DNA of 64,000 bases from UBA6109 sp035366835 (GTDB lineage Bacteria > Desulfobacterota > Syntrophia > Syntrophales > UBA6109): positions 62,001 through 126,000 of the forward strand of contig DAOSIS010000004.1 in assembly GCA_035366835.1 (NCBI GenBank), in the 5' to 3' direction. Shown here piece by piece: positions 35,810-43,542 of the stretch. The position numbers were made by a program, and so were the translations under genes. Under the pieces are notes generated by a model that ran no database searches, was not told the origin of the DNA, and saw nothing but the letters and a program-made list of their open reading frames with translations. Each line of letters opens with the position of its first letter. Positions within the stretch are counted from its first letter, which is position 1.

Positions 35810-36805
35810 ATGCGGGCACGCACAAGCGGTTGTCTGATCTTTGCTTTCTTTCTTTTCCCGGTTCTCTTCGCTCCAGGCGCCGCCTCCCAGGAGATTCATC
35901 TGCTCGGGGGGGCCGTTCAGGAACGGGACTCGCGGGAACGGTCCTATTCATGGGCCGTCCAGTACCTGGAGGGACTGGGAGAAAACTGGGCCGTGAGCTT
36001 TTCGTGGCTCAATGAAGGCCATTTCGAGCATCATCGCCGCGACGGCCACGCCCTGCAGATCTGGGCGCGCACCAAACCCCTGTGGAAACGGCTCGTCCTC
36101 GCGGCCGGGATCGGTCCTTACCGGTACTATGATACGCAACTGGCCAGGGAGGGGGCTTCCTACGTGGACTCCCACGGCTGGGGCATCGTCACCAGTTTCT
36201 CCGCAAGCTGGCATCTGGACAACCGATGGATTTTCTCCCTGCAGTCGAACTTCGTCGAGACGAGCCGGAGCATCGATTCCCGTTCGCTGCTCGCGGGAAT
36301 CGGATACCAGTTGGATGCTTCCGCGCCGCCGGACGAAAAGTCCGCCGCAACGGCCGGAACGGAAAGCGCCGCCAGGAATGAGATCACCATTTTCGGGGGC
36401 CAGACGGTCGTCAACAGCCGCGATTCGGAAAATGCCGCGGCCCTGATGCTGGAGTACAGGCGAAACCTCGGACGCCATTTCGACTGGACGGTCGGATGGC
36501 TCTACGAGGGCGACCCCGGCCCGGTGAAACGTTACGGGATGCTCAGTCAACTGTGGCTCGTCCGTCGCTTTTTCGACGATCGCCTTGCACTGAGCGCGGG
36601 CGGCGGGGCTTACATTCCCGTCGACAGGCATCGCAAGCCGGGAGAAGGAGGGGATGACGATCCCACGCTTGCAGGCATCGCCACGATGTCGGCCGGGTAC
36701 GAGTTCCGGCCGCCCTGGATGATCCGCATTTCCTGGAATCGCGTCGTCACGGACTACAATCGGGATACGGACGTGTTCCTGGCCGGCATCGGATTGCGCT
36801 TCTGA
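35810..36805 (+). CDS. Outer-membrane beta-barrel protein, internally duplicated
   Basis: 331 residues. Signal peptide (cut near AAS-QE, about residue 26), then two homologous halves of about 150 residues. Each starts with a strand ending GG (EIHLLGGAVQERDSRE and EITIFGGQTVVNSRDSE) and runs through W-x-Y-EG and AGIGYQL/AGIGLRF. Each half resembles a PagL-like eight-stranded lipid A deacylase barrel, and the last residue is Phe as in barrel substrates of BamA. The linker (about 172-186) is polar. Function unconfirmed; the position after an LPLAT gene suggests envelope lipid metabolism. An SD (AAGGAG) precedes the ATG. Confidence 0.7.
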   Translation: MRARTSGCLIFAFFLFPVLFAPGAASQEIHLLGGAVQERDSRERSYSWAVQYLEGLGENWAVSFSWLNEGHFEHHRRDGHALQIWARTKPLWKRLVLAAGIGPYRYYDTQLAREGASYVDSHGWGIVTSFSASWHLDNRWIFSLQSNFVETSRSIDSRSLLAGIGYQLDASAPPDEKSAATAGTESAARNEITIFGGQTVVNSRDSENAAALMLEYRRNLGRHFDWTVGWLYEGDPGPVKRYGMLSQLWLVRRFFDDRLALSAGGGAYIPVDRHRKPGEGGDDDPTLAGIATMSAGYEFRPPWMIRISWNRVVTDYNRDTDVFLAGIGLRF

Positions 36806-36814
36806 GGCGGTCTC

Positions 36815-36849
36815 GAAAAAATACCCCGGCAAGAAGGAATGCCGGGGTA
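36815..36849 (-). terminator. Rho-independent terminator of the FNT gene
   Basis: On the minus strand a perfect 10-bp stem TACCCCGGCA/TGCCGGGGTA (36840-36849 with 36822-36831, loop of 8 nt) is followed by a run of T residues. It sits 28 bp after the stop of the formate/nitrite channel gene and close to the stop of the convergent barrel gene, so it may stop both transcripts. Confidence 0.85.
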
Positions 36850-36876
36850 CCGGTTACGGAGTTGCCGAGGTCCTTG

Positions 36877-37704
36877 TTATGTCGGCTTCACCGAGGAAAG
36901 CTCCTTCTGGAACGAGTAGAAGTACACCGCCCCGATGAAGATGAACCCGCCCACGATGTTCCCCAGCGTCACGGGAATGAGGTTCCACTGGATGAACTGC
37001 CCCCAGGTGACATTGGCGCCCAGCATGATGCCCGCGGGGATGAAATACATGTTGGCGACGCAGTGCTCGAAGCCCGAAGCGACGAACGCCATGATGGGGA
37101 ACCAGATGCCGAAGAACTTTCCGATCATGGCCTTCGACGAGAAGGCAAGCAGGATGGCGAGGTTCACGAGCAGGTTGCAGCCGATGCCCTTCATGAAGGA
37201 GGACCAGAGGCCCATGGAGCCCGCGGCGATGTAGGGAAGGGTCTTCGCCTCCGCGATACCGATGGCATTCTGCCCGAAGGGCGTGAGGTCCGGGCCGCCG
37301 CCGATGCTGAGGGGGCCGACGACCATGAGGTATGCCCAGAAGAGAGAGCCGACGAAATTTCCGATGTAGACCCAGAACCAGGCCTTGAACACCTTGCTCC
37401 AGGTGCTTTTTTTCTGAAAGACCGCCATGGGAATGAGCATCGTGTCGCCCGTGAAGAGCGACATGCCCGTGAGCACGATGGCGATGAGGCCGACCGGGAA
37501 GACCGCGCCTCCGATCATCGATTTGAACCCGGGCCCCAGGGTCTTGTCCAGGCCCGTTCCGCAGACGGTGCAGAGCGCGGCGCCCACGGCGATCAGAAGG
37601 CCTGCCATGAAGCTTCTGATGAGGAAGTTGGGAACGCCGAGATTCCCCTTGTAACACCCTGCAGTTCCAGCCAGATCAACGACTTCTACCGGTTTGTACG
37701 ACAT
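36877..37704 (-). CDS. Formate/nitrite transporter (FNT) family channel, FocA-like
   Basis: 275 residues, six membrane helices, a pentameric inner-membrane channel for formate, nitrite or related small anions. Family signatures are present: LFTGDTMLIPMAVF (the flexible omega loop region) and GFEHCVANMYFIPAGIM, including the pore His. AGGAGG lies 7 nt upstream of the ATG. The divergent gene is an FhlA-like sigma-54 activator with a GAF domain, which makes formate the likeliest substrate by context. A small gene lies 75 bp upstream on the same strand and may share its promoter. Confidence 0.9.
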   Translation of the reverse strand: MSYKPVEVVDLAGTAGCYKGNLGVPNFLIRSFMAGLLIAVGAALCTVCGTGLDKTLGPGFKSMIGGAVFPVGLIAIVLTGMSLFTGDTMLIPMAVFQKKSTWSKVFKAWFWVYIGNFVGSLFWAYLMVVGPLSIGGGPDLTPFGQNAIGIAEAKTLPYIAAGSMGLWSSFMKGIGCNLLVNLAILLAFSSKAMIGKFFGIWFPIMAFVASGFEHCVANMYFIPAGIMLGANVTWGQFIQWNLIPVTLGNIVGGFIFIGAVYFYSFQKELSSVKPT

Positions 37705-37778
37705 GAAATACCCTCCTGATGAAATAGAATTTTCGGTGCTCCCTATCGAGAGGCTTTGCGGTGAATCCCGCTCGTCCT

Positions 37779-38114
37779 CTACGGCTTATCGATGTGCATG
37801 CCGGCCTCTTTCACGTCCCTTCCGAGCGTCGTGTCCGGCACTTCCCTCCTGCGCCATGTGGTGTGATCGACCAGGCCGAACTTCCTGAGGTCGCTGACCA
37901 TCCGCTGCCCCGGTTCGCTGCCGTAAGGCGGCGGCGCGCCTTTTTCCCACAGGAGGTGGATGGCGATGTCGGTGTTTGCCGGCATCCCTGCGTAGATCTC
38001 GACCCTCTTGAGCTCCGGGATCGCGGTGAGCGTTTCCCCGGCAGCCGTCAGATAGGAGAGGACGCTTGCGGACGCGTAGAGTGTCCTGACCCGAATGACC
38101 TCCAGCCACCTCAT
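37779..38114 (-). CDS. Conserved-looking small cytoplasmic protein
   Basis: 111 residues, no signal or membrane segment. MRWLEVIRVRTLYASASVL, then ELKRVEIYAGMPANTDIAIHLLWE, suggests a ferredoxin-like alpha/beta fold of the dimeric alpha-beta barrel kind (antibiotic-monooxygenase-like size), but no catalytic motif is evident. GGAAGGGGG upstream of the ATG is a good SD. It lies upstream of the FNT gene on the same strand and immediately behind a candidate sigma-54 promoter, so the two are probably co-expressed. Function unknown. Confidence 0.7.
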   Translation of the reverse strand: MRWLEVIRVRTLYASASVLSYLTAAGETLTAIPELKRVEIYAGMPANTDIAIHLLWEKGAPPPYGSEPGQRMVSDLRKFGLVDHTTWRRREVPDTTLGRDVKEAGMHIDKP

Positions 38115-38149
38115 GCCCCTGATCCCCCTTCCAACCCGTCGCCCTGGTA

Positions 38150-38165
38150 AGCGAGAGTCGTGCCG
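38150..38165 (-). promoter_or_regulatory. Candidate sigma-54 promoter of the small gene and FNT channel
   Basis: On the minus strand CGGCAC-N5-TCGC matches TGGCAC-N5-TTGC at 8 of 10 positions with the invariant GG (38163-38164) and GC (38151-38152) at correct spacing. The start site would fall near 38139, 25 nt before the ATG and just ahead of its SD. A sigma-54 activator gene diverges from the same region. Confidence 0.55.
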
Positions 38166-38190
38166 GAAATAAAATCCCCTGTTTCCGGCA
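38161..38190. promoter_or_regulatory. Perfect inverted repeat overlapping the -24 element
   Basis: TGCCGGAAA (38161-38169), 12 nt, TTTCCGGCA (38182-38190): a perfect 9-bp inverted repeat with centres 21 bp apart, i.e. two helical turns. It overlaps the -24 box of the leftward promoter, a position where a bound protein would block polymerase. It is more likely a repressor operator than an activator site. Confidence 0.45.
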
Positions 38191-38225
38191 GGTTGGAAAC
38201 CGCGGACGATGAAACTTCAACATCC

Positions 38226-38287
38226 TGCAGTTTTTACTGTACTATTTTGCAGATATATGGTTTTTCTGCTGCATATTGCAGTTGCAG
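38226..38287. promoter_or_regulatory. TGCAG/TGCAT repeat array, candidate activator-binding region
   Basis: TGCAG or TGCAT occurs at 38226, 38248, 38270, 38277 and 38283. The first three are exactly 22 bp apart (two helical turns) in an AT-rich island. The array lies about 87-148 bp upstream of the predicted leftward start site, the normal distance for a sigma-54 enhancer, and just before the rightward activator gene, which would also allow autoregulation. Confidence 0.4.
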
Positions 38288-38302
38288 CCGGAGGAGGGAA
38301 CG

Positions 38303-39859
38303 ATGGACGTCGACAAGGGGAGTTTCTTCCGGGAGTTCTCCGTCAGGATATGCGGCAGTCTCGAGATCGACAAGGCGCTCGGGAACGCCTTCCGATACGT
38401 CGGCAGGGCCATGCCTCTCGACGAGCTGATGGTCGGTCATACGAATATCGAGAGCGGAATCATGGAATTCGTTGCGACTGCCGATCGCAGCGGTGGATCG
38501 AGAAAGTCGACCGAGGTTGCCGTCAGCGAGCCCGTCAAGAAGAGGCTTGCGAAGGGCGGCTATCATCCAAACCTGCTGCTCATTGACGATCACGGCAGGG
38601 AACCGCTGATGGTCCCGGCCGGCGAGGCCTTCGGATGGCCTCCGTCCTCGCTGCTGGTCAACCGGCTGGTCGTCGGCGGCAGGCGTGTCGGATTCCTCAT
38701 CGCGCGCGCCGAGGGCACCGGGAGGTACACTTCCGCGCACGGCGCGCTGTGGACCTCCGTCACCGAGCCGGCGGCGATCGCCCTGTCCAACTATCTTACC
38801 CACCGGGAGCTGTTCGAGCTCAAGGAGCGCCTGGCCGACGACAACCGCTTCCTCAAGGACGAGCTGCGGATGATCTCGGGAACGGAGATCATCGGCTCGG
38901 ACTTCGGGCTGAAGGAGGTCATGTTCAGGGTCCAGCACGTGGCGCCCCTCACCTCGCCGGTGCTCCTGCAGGGGGAAACGGGCACCGGCAAGGAGGTCAT
39001 CGCCAACGCCATCCACAACCTCTCGCCGCGTAGCGGCGGTCCCTTCATCCGGGTCAACTGCGGCGCCATTCCCGACACCCTCATCGACAGCGAACTGTTC
39101 GGACACGAGAAGGGGGCCTTTACCGGGGCCGTCAGCCGGAAGATGGGGAGGTTCGAACGGGCAAGCGGCGGCACCATCTTCCTGGACGAGATCGGGGAAC
39201 TGCCGCACCAGGCCCAGGTGCGGCTTCTGCGCGTCCTCCAGGAGAACGAAATCGAGCGCGTCGGCGGCACGGAGACCGTCAAGGTCGACATCCGCGTCAT
39301 ATCGGGGACGCATCGGGACATCGAGCGGATGGTGCGGGAGGGAAGCTTCCGCGAAGACCTCTACTTCCGCCTCAAGGTCTTTCCCATCGCCCTGCCGCCG
39401 CTGCGTGAGAGGAAGGCCGACATCCCCGTGCTGGTGCAGCACATCCTGAAGAAGAAGGCGCAGGCGTTGGGACTGCACCGGCCGCCCGTCCTTTCACCGG
39501 GGGTCATGGACCGGCTCCTCGCCTATCCGTGGCCGGGCAATATCCGGGAGCTCGAGAACGTCATCGAGCGCGCCATCATCCTCTCGGATGGAAAGCCTCT
39601 CGAATTCCTCGACGGGCTCGGAGCCGAGACGAATCCATCCGGAAGGGCGGAGGCAGGCGGAGGCCGCGCCCGCGCCCGCCTGCGTACACTGGACAGCGTC
39701 GTGAGGGGTCACATCGAGGAAGTCCTGCGGGCGTGCAATGGACACGTGGAGGGCGCCGCCGGCGCGGCGAAGGCGCTGGGCCTCAACCCATCCACGCTCC
39801 GCTTCCGGATGCGGAGGCTCGGCATCCCGTACGGCCGGAAGGCAAGGAGCGGATCCTGA
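38303..39859 (+). CDS. GAF-domain sigma-54-dependent activator, FhlA-like
   Basis: 518 residues. N-terminal GAF-type sensor (about 10-175), AAA+ domain (about 195-430) with Walker A GETGTGKE at 224-231, the sigma-54 loop GAFTGA at 271-276 and FLDEIGELP in Walker B, and a C-terminal Fis-type HTH (about 480-512, GAAKALGLNPSTLRFRMRRL). No REC domain, so the signal is probably a small ligand bound by GAF, as formate is for FhlA. GGAGGAGGG precedes the ATG. It diverges from the small gene and FNT channel it probably controls. Confidence 0.93.
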   Translation: MDVDKGSFFREFSVRICGSLEIDKALGNAFRYVGRAMPLDELMVGHTNIESGIMEFVATADRSGGSRKSTEVAVSEPVKKRLAKGGYHPNLLLIDDHGREPLMVPAGEAFGWPPSSLLVNRLVVGGRRVGFLIARAEGTGRYTSAHGALWTSVTEPAAIALSNYLTHRELFELKERLADDNRFLKDELRMISGTEIIGSDFGLKEVMFRVQHVAPLTSPVLLQGETGTGKEVIANAIHNLSPRSGGPFIRVNCGAIPDTLIDSELFGHEKGAFTGAVSRKMGRFERASGGTIFLDEIGELPHQAQVRLLRVLQENEIERVGGTETVKVDIRVISGTHRDIERMVREGSFREDLYFRLKVFPIALPPLRERKADIPVLVQHILKKKAQALGLHRPPVLSPGVMDRLLAYPWPGNIRELENVIERAIILSDGKPLEFLDGLGAETNPSGRAEAGGGRARARLRTLDSVVRGHIEEVLRACNGHVEGAAGAAKALGLNPSTLRFRMRRLGIPYGRKARSGS

Positions 39860-39913
39860 CGCGGCGCCGGATGCGTGCACGGGGCGCTGCCCCGCGTCCT
39901 TTCCCTCCGGTCT

Positions 39914-41311
39914 TCAGTCCGGGAAGATCTTCCCGGGGTTCAGGACCCCCCGCGGGTCGAAGATCCGCTTGATGCCCCGCTGCAGGCGGAGGCTTGCAGG
40001 GGAGAGCTCCATGCCGATGTAGGGCTTCTTCAGGAGCCCGATGCCGTGTTCTCCGGAAATCGTCCCTCCCAGGGCGAGCACCCGGTCCAGGACCGCGTGA
40101 ATGCCTTCTTCGATGCGTTCAGGGGCCGGCGCCTCCCCGGCGGTGATGTTCAGGTGCAGGTTTCCGTCCCCGGCGTGTCCGAAGGTGTAGATCATCATGC
40201 CGTAGCGTTCCTCCAGGGCGGGGAGGCCGTCGGCAAACTCGGCGATGCGCCCGATGGGAACGGCGATGTCCTCGTGGATGTCGAGCGACGCATGGCGTTC
40301 CTCGATGCGCTTGGAGATTTCGCGGCGCACCTCCCATATCCGCTCCCGGACGTCCCCCTCCGGCGCGTTGAGGACGTCCCTCGCCCCGCCCTCCCGGCAG
40401 ATCCGGGCCACGGCCCGGCCTTCCCCCGCAACGGCCTCCGCATCGCCGTCGGTCTCGACGAGCAGGAACGCGCCCGCGCCCTGCATGCCGGGAAAGGGAA
40501 GCAGGTCGCCGGTGAGCGAGAGGCACCGCCGGTCCAGGAACTCCACGGCGGACGGGACGTGTCCGGACGTCAGGAGGGCCGTCACCGCCTGCAGGGCCGC
40601 CGGCAGCGTGTCGAAGACCGCTGCGATCGTGGCGACCGACGCGGGCGCCGCCAGGAGTTTCAGGACGAGTTTCGTGATGACGCCCAGCGTACCCTCGGAC
40701 CCGACGATCAGGCGGGCGAGATCGTAGCCGACGACGCCCTTGCGAGTCCGGACGCCGGCGGAGATGAGTTCCCCCGTGGGCAGGACCACATCCAGGCCCA
40801 TGACGTAGTCCCGCGTCGTTCCGTACTTCACGCAGGCGGGTCCGCCGGCGTTGGTCGAAACATTGCCGCCGACGGAACACTTGTCGATGCTCGCGGGGTC
40901 CGGCGGATAGAAGAGGCCCTTCTCCCGCGCCGCCTGGCGCAGATCGGCCGTCCGGGCGCCGGGTTCGACCTCGGCGAACAGGTTCCGGCCGTCGATCAGG
41001 AGGATCCGGTTCATGCGGGCCATCGACAGGACGACGCCGCCGCAGAAGGGAACGGCGCCTCCCGCCAGGCCCGTTCCGAGGCCGCGCGGCGTTACGGGAA
41101 AACGATGCTGGTTGGCCAGCCGCAGCAGGGCCTGGATCTGGGCGACCTCGGTCGGCTCCACGACCAGCTCCGGCATCCGGGCCAGGCCGACGGTTTCGTC
41201 TTTGGCGAATGGGGCGATCCGTTCCGGCTCGGCGATGACGGCTTCGCTTCCGAGGGCATCCCGGATTTCCCTGAGCACTTCTTCGCCGATCGGCAGAAAA
41301 ATCGACATCAT
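39914..41311 (-). CDS. GlcD/D-lactate-dehydrogenase-type FAD oxidoreductase
   Basis: 465 residues. FAD-binding PCMH domain (about 38-217) with PRGLGTGLAGGAVP and DKCSVGGNVSTNAGGP, then the FAD-linked oxidase C-domain (230-463) with HEDIAVPIGRI, FGHAGDGNLHLNI and SGEHGIGLLKKPYI. It should oxidise a 2-hydroxy acid such as glycolate or D-lactate. The ATG at 41309-41311 overlaps the TGA of the upstream ABC permease (ATGA), so it is translationally coupled to an importer operon. No GlcE/GlcF partner follows, so the electron acceptor is not evident. Confidence 0.92.
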   Translation of the reverse strand: MMSIFLPIGEEVLREIRDALGSEAVIAEPERIAPFAKDETVGLARMPELVVEPTEVAQIQALLRLANQHRFPVTPRGLGTGLAGGAVPFCGGVVLSMARMNRILLIDGRNLFAEVEPGARTADLRQAAREKGLFYPPDPASIDKCSVGGNVSTNAGGPACVKYGTTRDYVMGLDVVLPTGELISAGVRTRKGVVGYDLARLIVGSEGTLGVITKLVLKLLAAPASVATIAAVFDTLPAALQAVTALLTSGHVPSAVEFLDRRCLSLTGDLLPFPGMQGAGAFLLVETDGDAEAVAGEGRAVARICREGGARDVLNAPEGDVRERIWEVRREISKRIEERHASLDIHEDIAVPIGRIAEFADGLPALEERYGMMIYTFGHAGDGNLHLNITAGEAPAPERIEEGIHAVLDRVLALGGTISGEHGIGLLKKPYIGMELSPASLRLQRGIKRIFDPRGVLNPGKIFPD

Positions 41312-41985
41312 CCCATCCTGTGGTGTTCGAAGCCCGGGATCATGAGCCGGTCTTCGATGCGGTTCAGGAGGAACCCCGCGGCGGACGTCAGCAGCAGATA
41401 GCAGGCCCCCACCAGCAGAAAGATCTCCGTGTACTTGAAGGAATTGGAGGCCAGGATCTTTCCCTCCCCCGTGAGTTCGATGCAGGTGATCATGTAGGCC
41501 AGCGAGGAATACTTGATCAGGTAGATGAACTCGTTTCCGCACCCGGGCAGCGCGAGGCGCATCGCCTGGGGGAGGACGACGGAGAAGACCATCTGCACCT
41601 TGGAAAAGCCCAGCGACAGCGCCGCAAGCATCTGTCCCCTCCGGATGGAAAGCAGCGCCCCCCGGATATACTCGGAATGGTAGGCGCCGTTGCACAGGGA
41701 AAAGCCGACAACCGCGGCGATAAAGGGCGTCAGGTAGATGTTGAGATAGGGAAGGCCGAAGTACCAGATGAAGAGCTGCACCACCAGCGGGATTCCGCGG
41801 AACAGCATCACGTAGACGTCCGCCAGCGCCCGCAGGGACCGGTTCCCGTAAACGCGCGCCACCCCGACGAGGATGCCGATGACCATGCCGCAGACCGCCG
41901 ACGGCACGATGAGCTGCAGACTCACCGCGAGTCCCCGCCAGAGGGCCGGCGCCACCTCGTTCTGGATGTACAGCAGCTCCTCCAT
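41308..41985 (-). CDS. Polar amino-acid ABC transporter permease
   Basis: 225 residues with about five membrane helices of the HisM/GlnP family. The EAA-type cytoplasmic loop is visible as EYIRGALLSIRRGQMLAALSLG. It pairs with the second permease upstream to form the channel. It lies 2 bp after the ATPase gene, and its stop overlaps the GlcD-type gene. Confidence 0.93.
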   Translation of the reverse strand: MEELLYIQNEVAPALWRGLAVSLQLIVPSAVCGMVIGILVGVARVYGNRSLRALADVYVMLFRGIPLVVQLFIWYFGLPYLNIYLTPFIAAVVGFSLCNGAYHSEYIRGALLSIRRGQMLAALSLGFSKVQMVFSVVLPQAMRLALPGCGNEFIYLIKYSSLAYMITCIELTGEGKILASNSFKYTEIFLLVGACYLLLTSAAGFLLNRIEDRLMIPGFEHHRMG

Positions 41986-41987
41986 GG

Positions 41988-42752
41988 TCAGCGGGCCTCT
42001 CCGTACAGTTCGGTGATCTTGGCGCAGAACTCCCTCGTCCGCGCGCAGTCTGCCCGCATCAGGATCTTTTCGGGAGGACCGGTTTCGACGATCCGCCCCT
42101 CTTCCATGAAGACGATCTCGCTGGCGAAGGAACTGGCGAAGGAGAGCTGGTGCGTGGCCATGATCATCGTCATGCCGTTCCTCCCCAGTTCGCGGATGGC
42201 GGCCTGAACTTCCCCGACCAGTTCCGGGTCGAGCGCGGAGGTGGGCTCGTCCAGAAGCATGACCTTCGGGTCCATGGCCAGCGCCCGGGCGATCGACACG
42301 CGCTGCTTCTGCCCCCCGGAAAGCTGCGCGGGGTACTTGGCGGTGTGGTCCCGGAGGCCGACGCGCTCCAGTTCCAGTTGAGCCCTTGCCTGCGCCGCCT
42401 CCCGGGACATGCCCTTGACCTTGATCATGCCGATCATGACGTTCTGCAGGGCGCTCAGGTGGTCGAAGAGGTTGAAGTCCTGGAAGATCATGCCCACCTT
42501 CTGGCGGTAGGCGTAGAGGTCCTTCTTATGGGAGTGCTTCACCTCCTCCCCTTCGAGCCAGACCCGGCCCTCATCGGGTTTCACGAGAAAGTTGATGCAC
42601 TGCAGGAGCGTGCTCTTGCCGGCGCCGGAGGGACCGATCAGGATCTTGAGATCGCCTTTCCGGACGGACAGGGAGACACCCTGGAGGACTTCCTTCTTTC
42701 CATAGCGCTTGGAGACGTTTTCGATGCGGAGAATGGGTGTTTCGTCTTGCAT
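41988..42752 (-). CDS. Polar amino-acid ABC transporter ATP-binding protein
   Basis: 254 residues, GlnQ/HisP family. Walker A GPSGAGKST at 40-48, ABC signature QLSGGQKQRVSIARAL, Walker B VMLLDEPTSALDPE and the switch His in MATHQLSFA are all intact. ATG at 42750-42752 is chosen, with GGAAG about 7 nt upstream; the in-frame codon at 42756-42758 is TTG. It energises the flanking permeases. Confidence 0.95.
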   Translation of the reverse strand: MQDETPILRIENVSKRYGKKEVLQGVSLSVRKGDLKILIGPSGAGKSTLLQCINFLVKPDEGRVWLEGEEVKHSHKKDLYAYRQKVGMIFQDFNLFDHLSALQNVMIGMIKVKGMSREAAQARAQLELERVGLRDHTAKYPAQLSGGQKQRVSIARALAMDPKVMLLDEPTSALDPELVGEVQAAIRELGRNGMTMIMATHQLSFASSFASEIVFMEEGRIVETGPPEKILMRADCARTREFCAKITELYGEAR

Positions 42753-42754
42753 GA

Positions 42755-43432
42755 TCAACTTCCGTGTGCGGCGTACCCCGGGATACGGACCTTCTCTTCC
42801 AGCAGGCGAAGCCCCCTGACCCCCAGGTACGTCAGGACGAGAAACAGGACCCCCGCCGCAAGGTACAGGGGAAGCTGCTGGTAGGTCCTGGTGGCGACGA
42901 AATGGGCGCGGGCCATGATCTCCGCGACCCCGAGGGCGTAGGTGACGGCCGAGTCCTTGAGGATGATGGAGTATTCATTCGACCAGCCGGGGATCGACAG
43001 CCGCAGCGCCTGCGGCAGGATGACGTTCGTGAGCGCCTGCCGGTCGCTCATCCCCAGTGCGCGGGCGGCCTTGAACTGTCCTTCGGGAAGCGACAGGATC
43101 GCGCCCCGGAAGATCTGCGACTGATAGGCCGAGCTGATGAACCCCAGGACGGCGATCGCCACGACGAATGCCGACAGGTTGATGTCGAGCAGCGTGCAGA
43201 GTCCGAAATAGAAAAGAAACAGCAGAACCAGCAGGGGGATGCCGCGGAAGAACCAGACGTAGACCGAAACGGCCCGCTTCAGCGCGGGCTTCCCGTAGAC
43301 CTGCCCCACCGCCAGCGGGACGCCGAGCAGGAAGCCGAGGCCCATGGCGCCCAGGACGACGACGATCGTGACGAACGAGCCCTCCAGGAGATAGGGGAGG
43401 GCATCGATGACGGCGGTCAGACTTTCCGGCAT
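42755..43432 (-). CDS. Polar amino-acid ABC transporter permease
   Basis: 225 residues, five or so membrane helices, the same family as the downstream permease. EAA loop: SQIFRGAILSLPEGQFKAARALGMSDRQ. The ATG at 43430-43432 is used; GGAAAG lies about 9 nt upstream. The longer upstream reading frame passes through the intra-operon terminator and is unlikely to be translated. It is separated from the binding-protein gene by that terminator. Confidence 0.92.
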   Translation of the reverse strand: MPESLTAVIDALPYLLEGSFVTIVVVLGAMGLGFLLGVPLAVGQVYGKPALKRAVSVYVWFFRGIPLLVLLFLFYFGLCTLLDINLSAFVVAIAVLGFISSAYQSQIFRGAILSLPEGQFKAARALGMSDRQALTNVILPQALRLSIPGWSNEYSIILKDSAVTYALGVAEIMARAHFVATRTYQQLPLYLAAGVLFLVLTYLGVRGLRLLEEKVRIPGYAAHGS

Positions 43433-43476
43433 AGAACGAACACTTTCCGGGTTTCGGCAGAGAGACGGCCTCCGGT

Positions 43477-43516
43477 AAAAAAATGGAAGGCGCCGTGCCG
43501 TGCCGGGGCCTTCCAT
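43477..43516 (-). terminator. Intra-operon terminator after the binding-protein gene
   Basis: On the minus strand ATGGAAGGC (43508-43516), a 16-nt loop, GCCTTCCAT (43483-43491) and a T7 run make a strong Rho-independent terminator. It lies between the binding-protein gene and the permease, so most transcripts would end here and the binding protein would be made in excess, which is common for ABC importers. Confidence 0.85.
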
Positions 43517-43542
43517 CCGTGCGGAACTGGCGTCCGCGGAGC

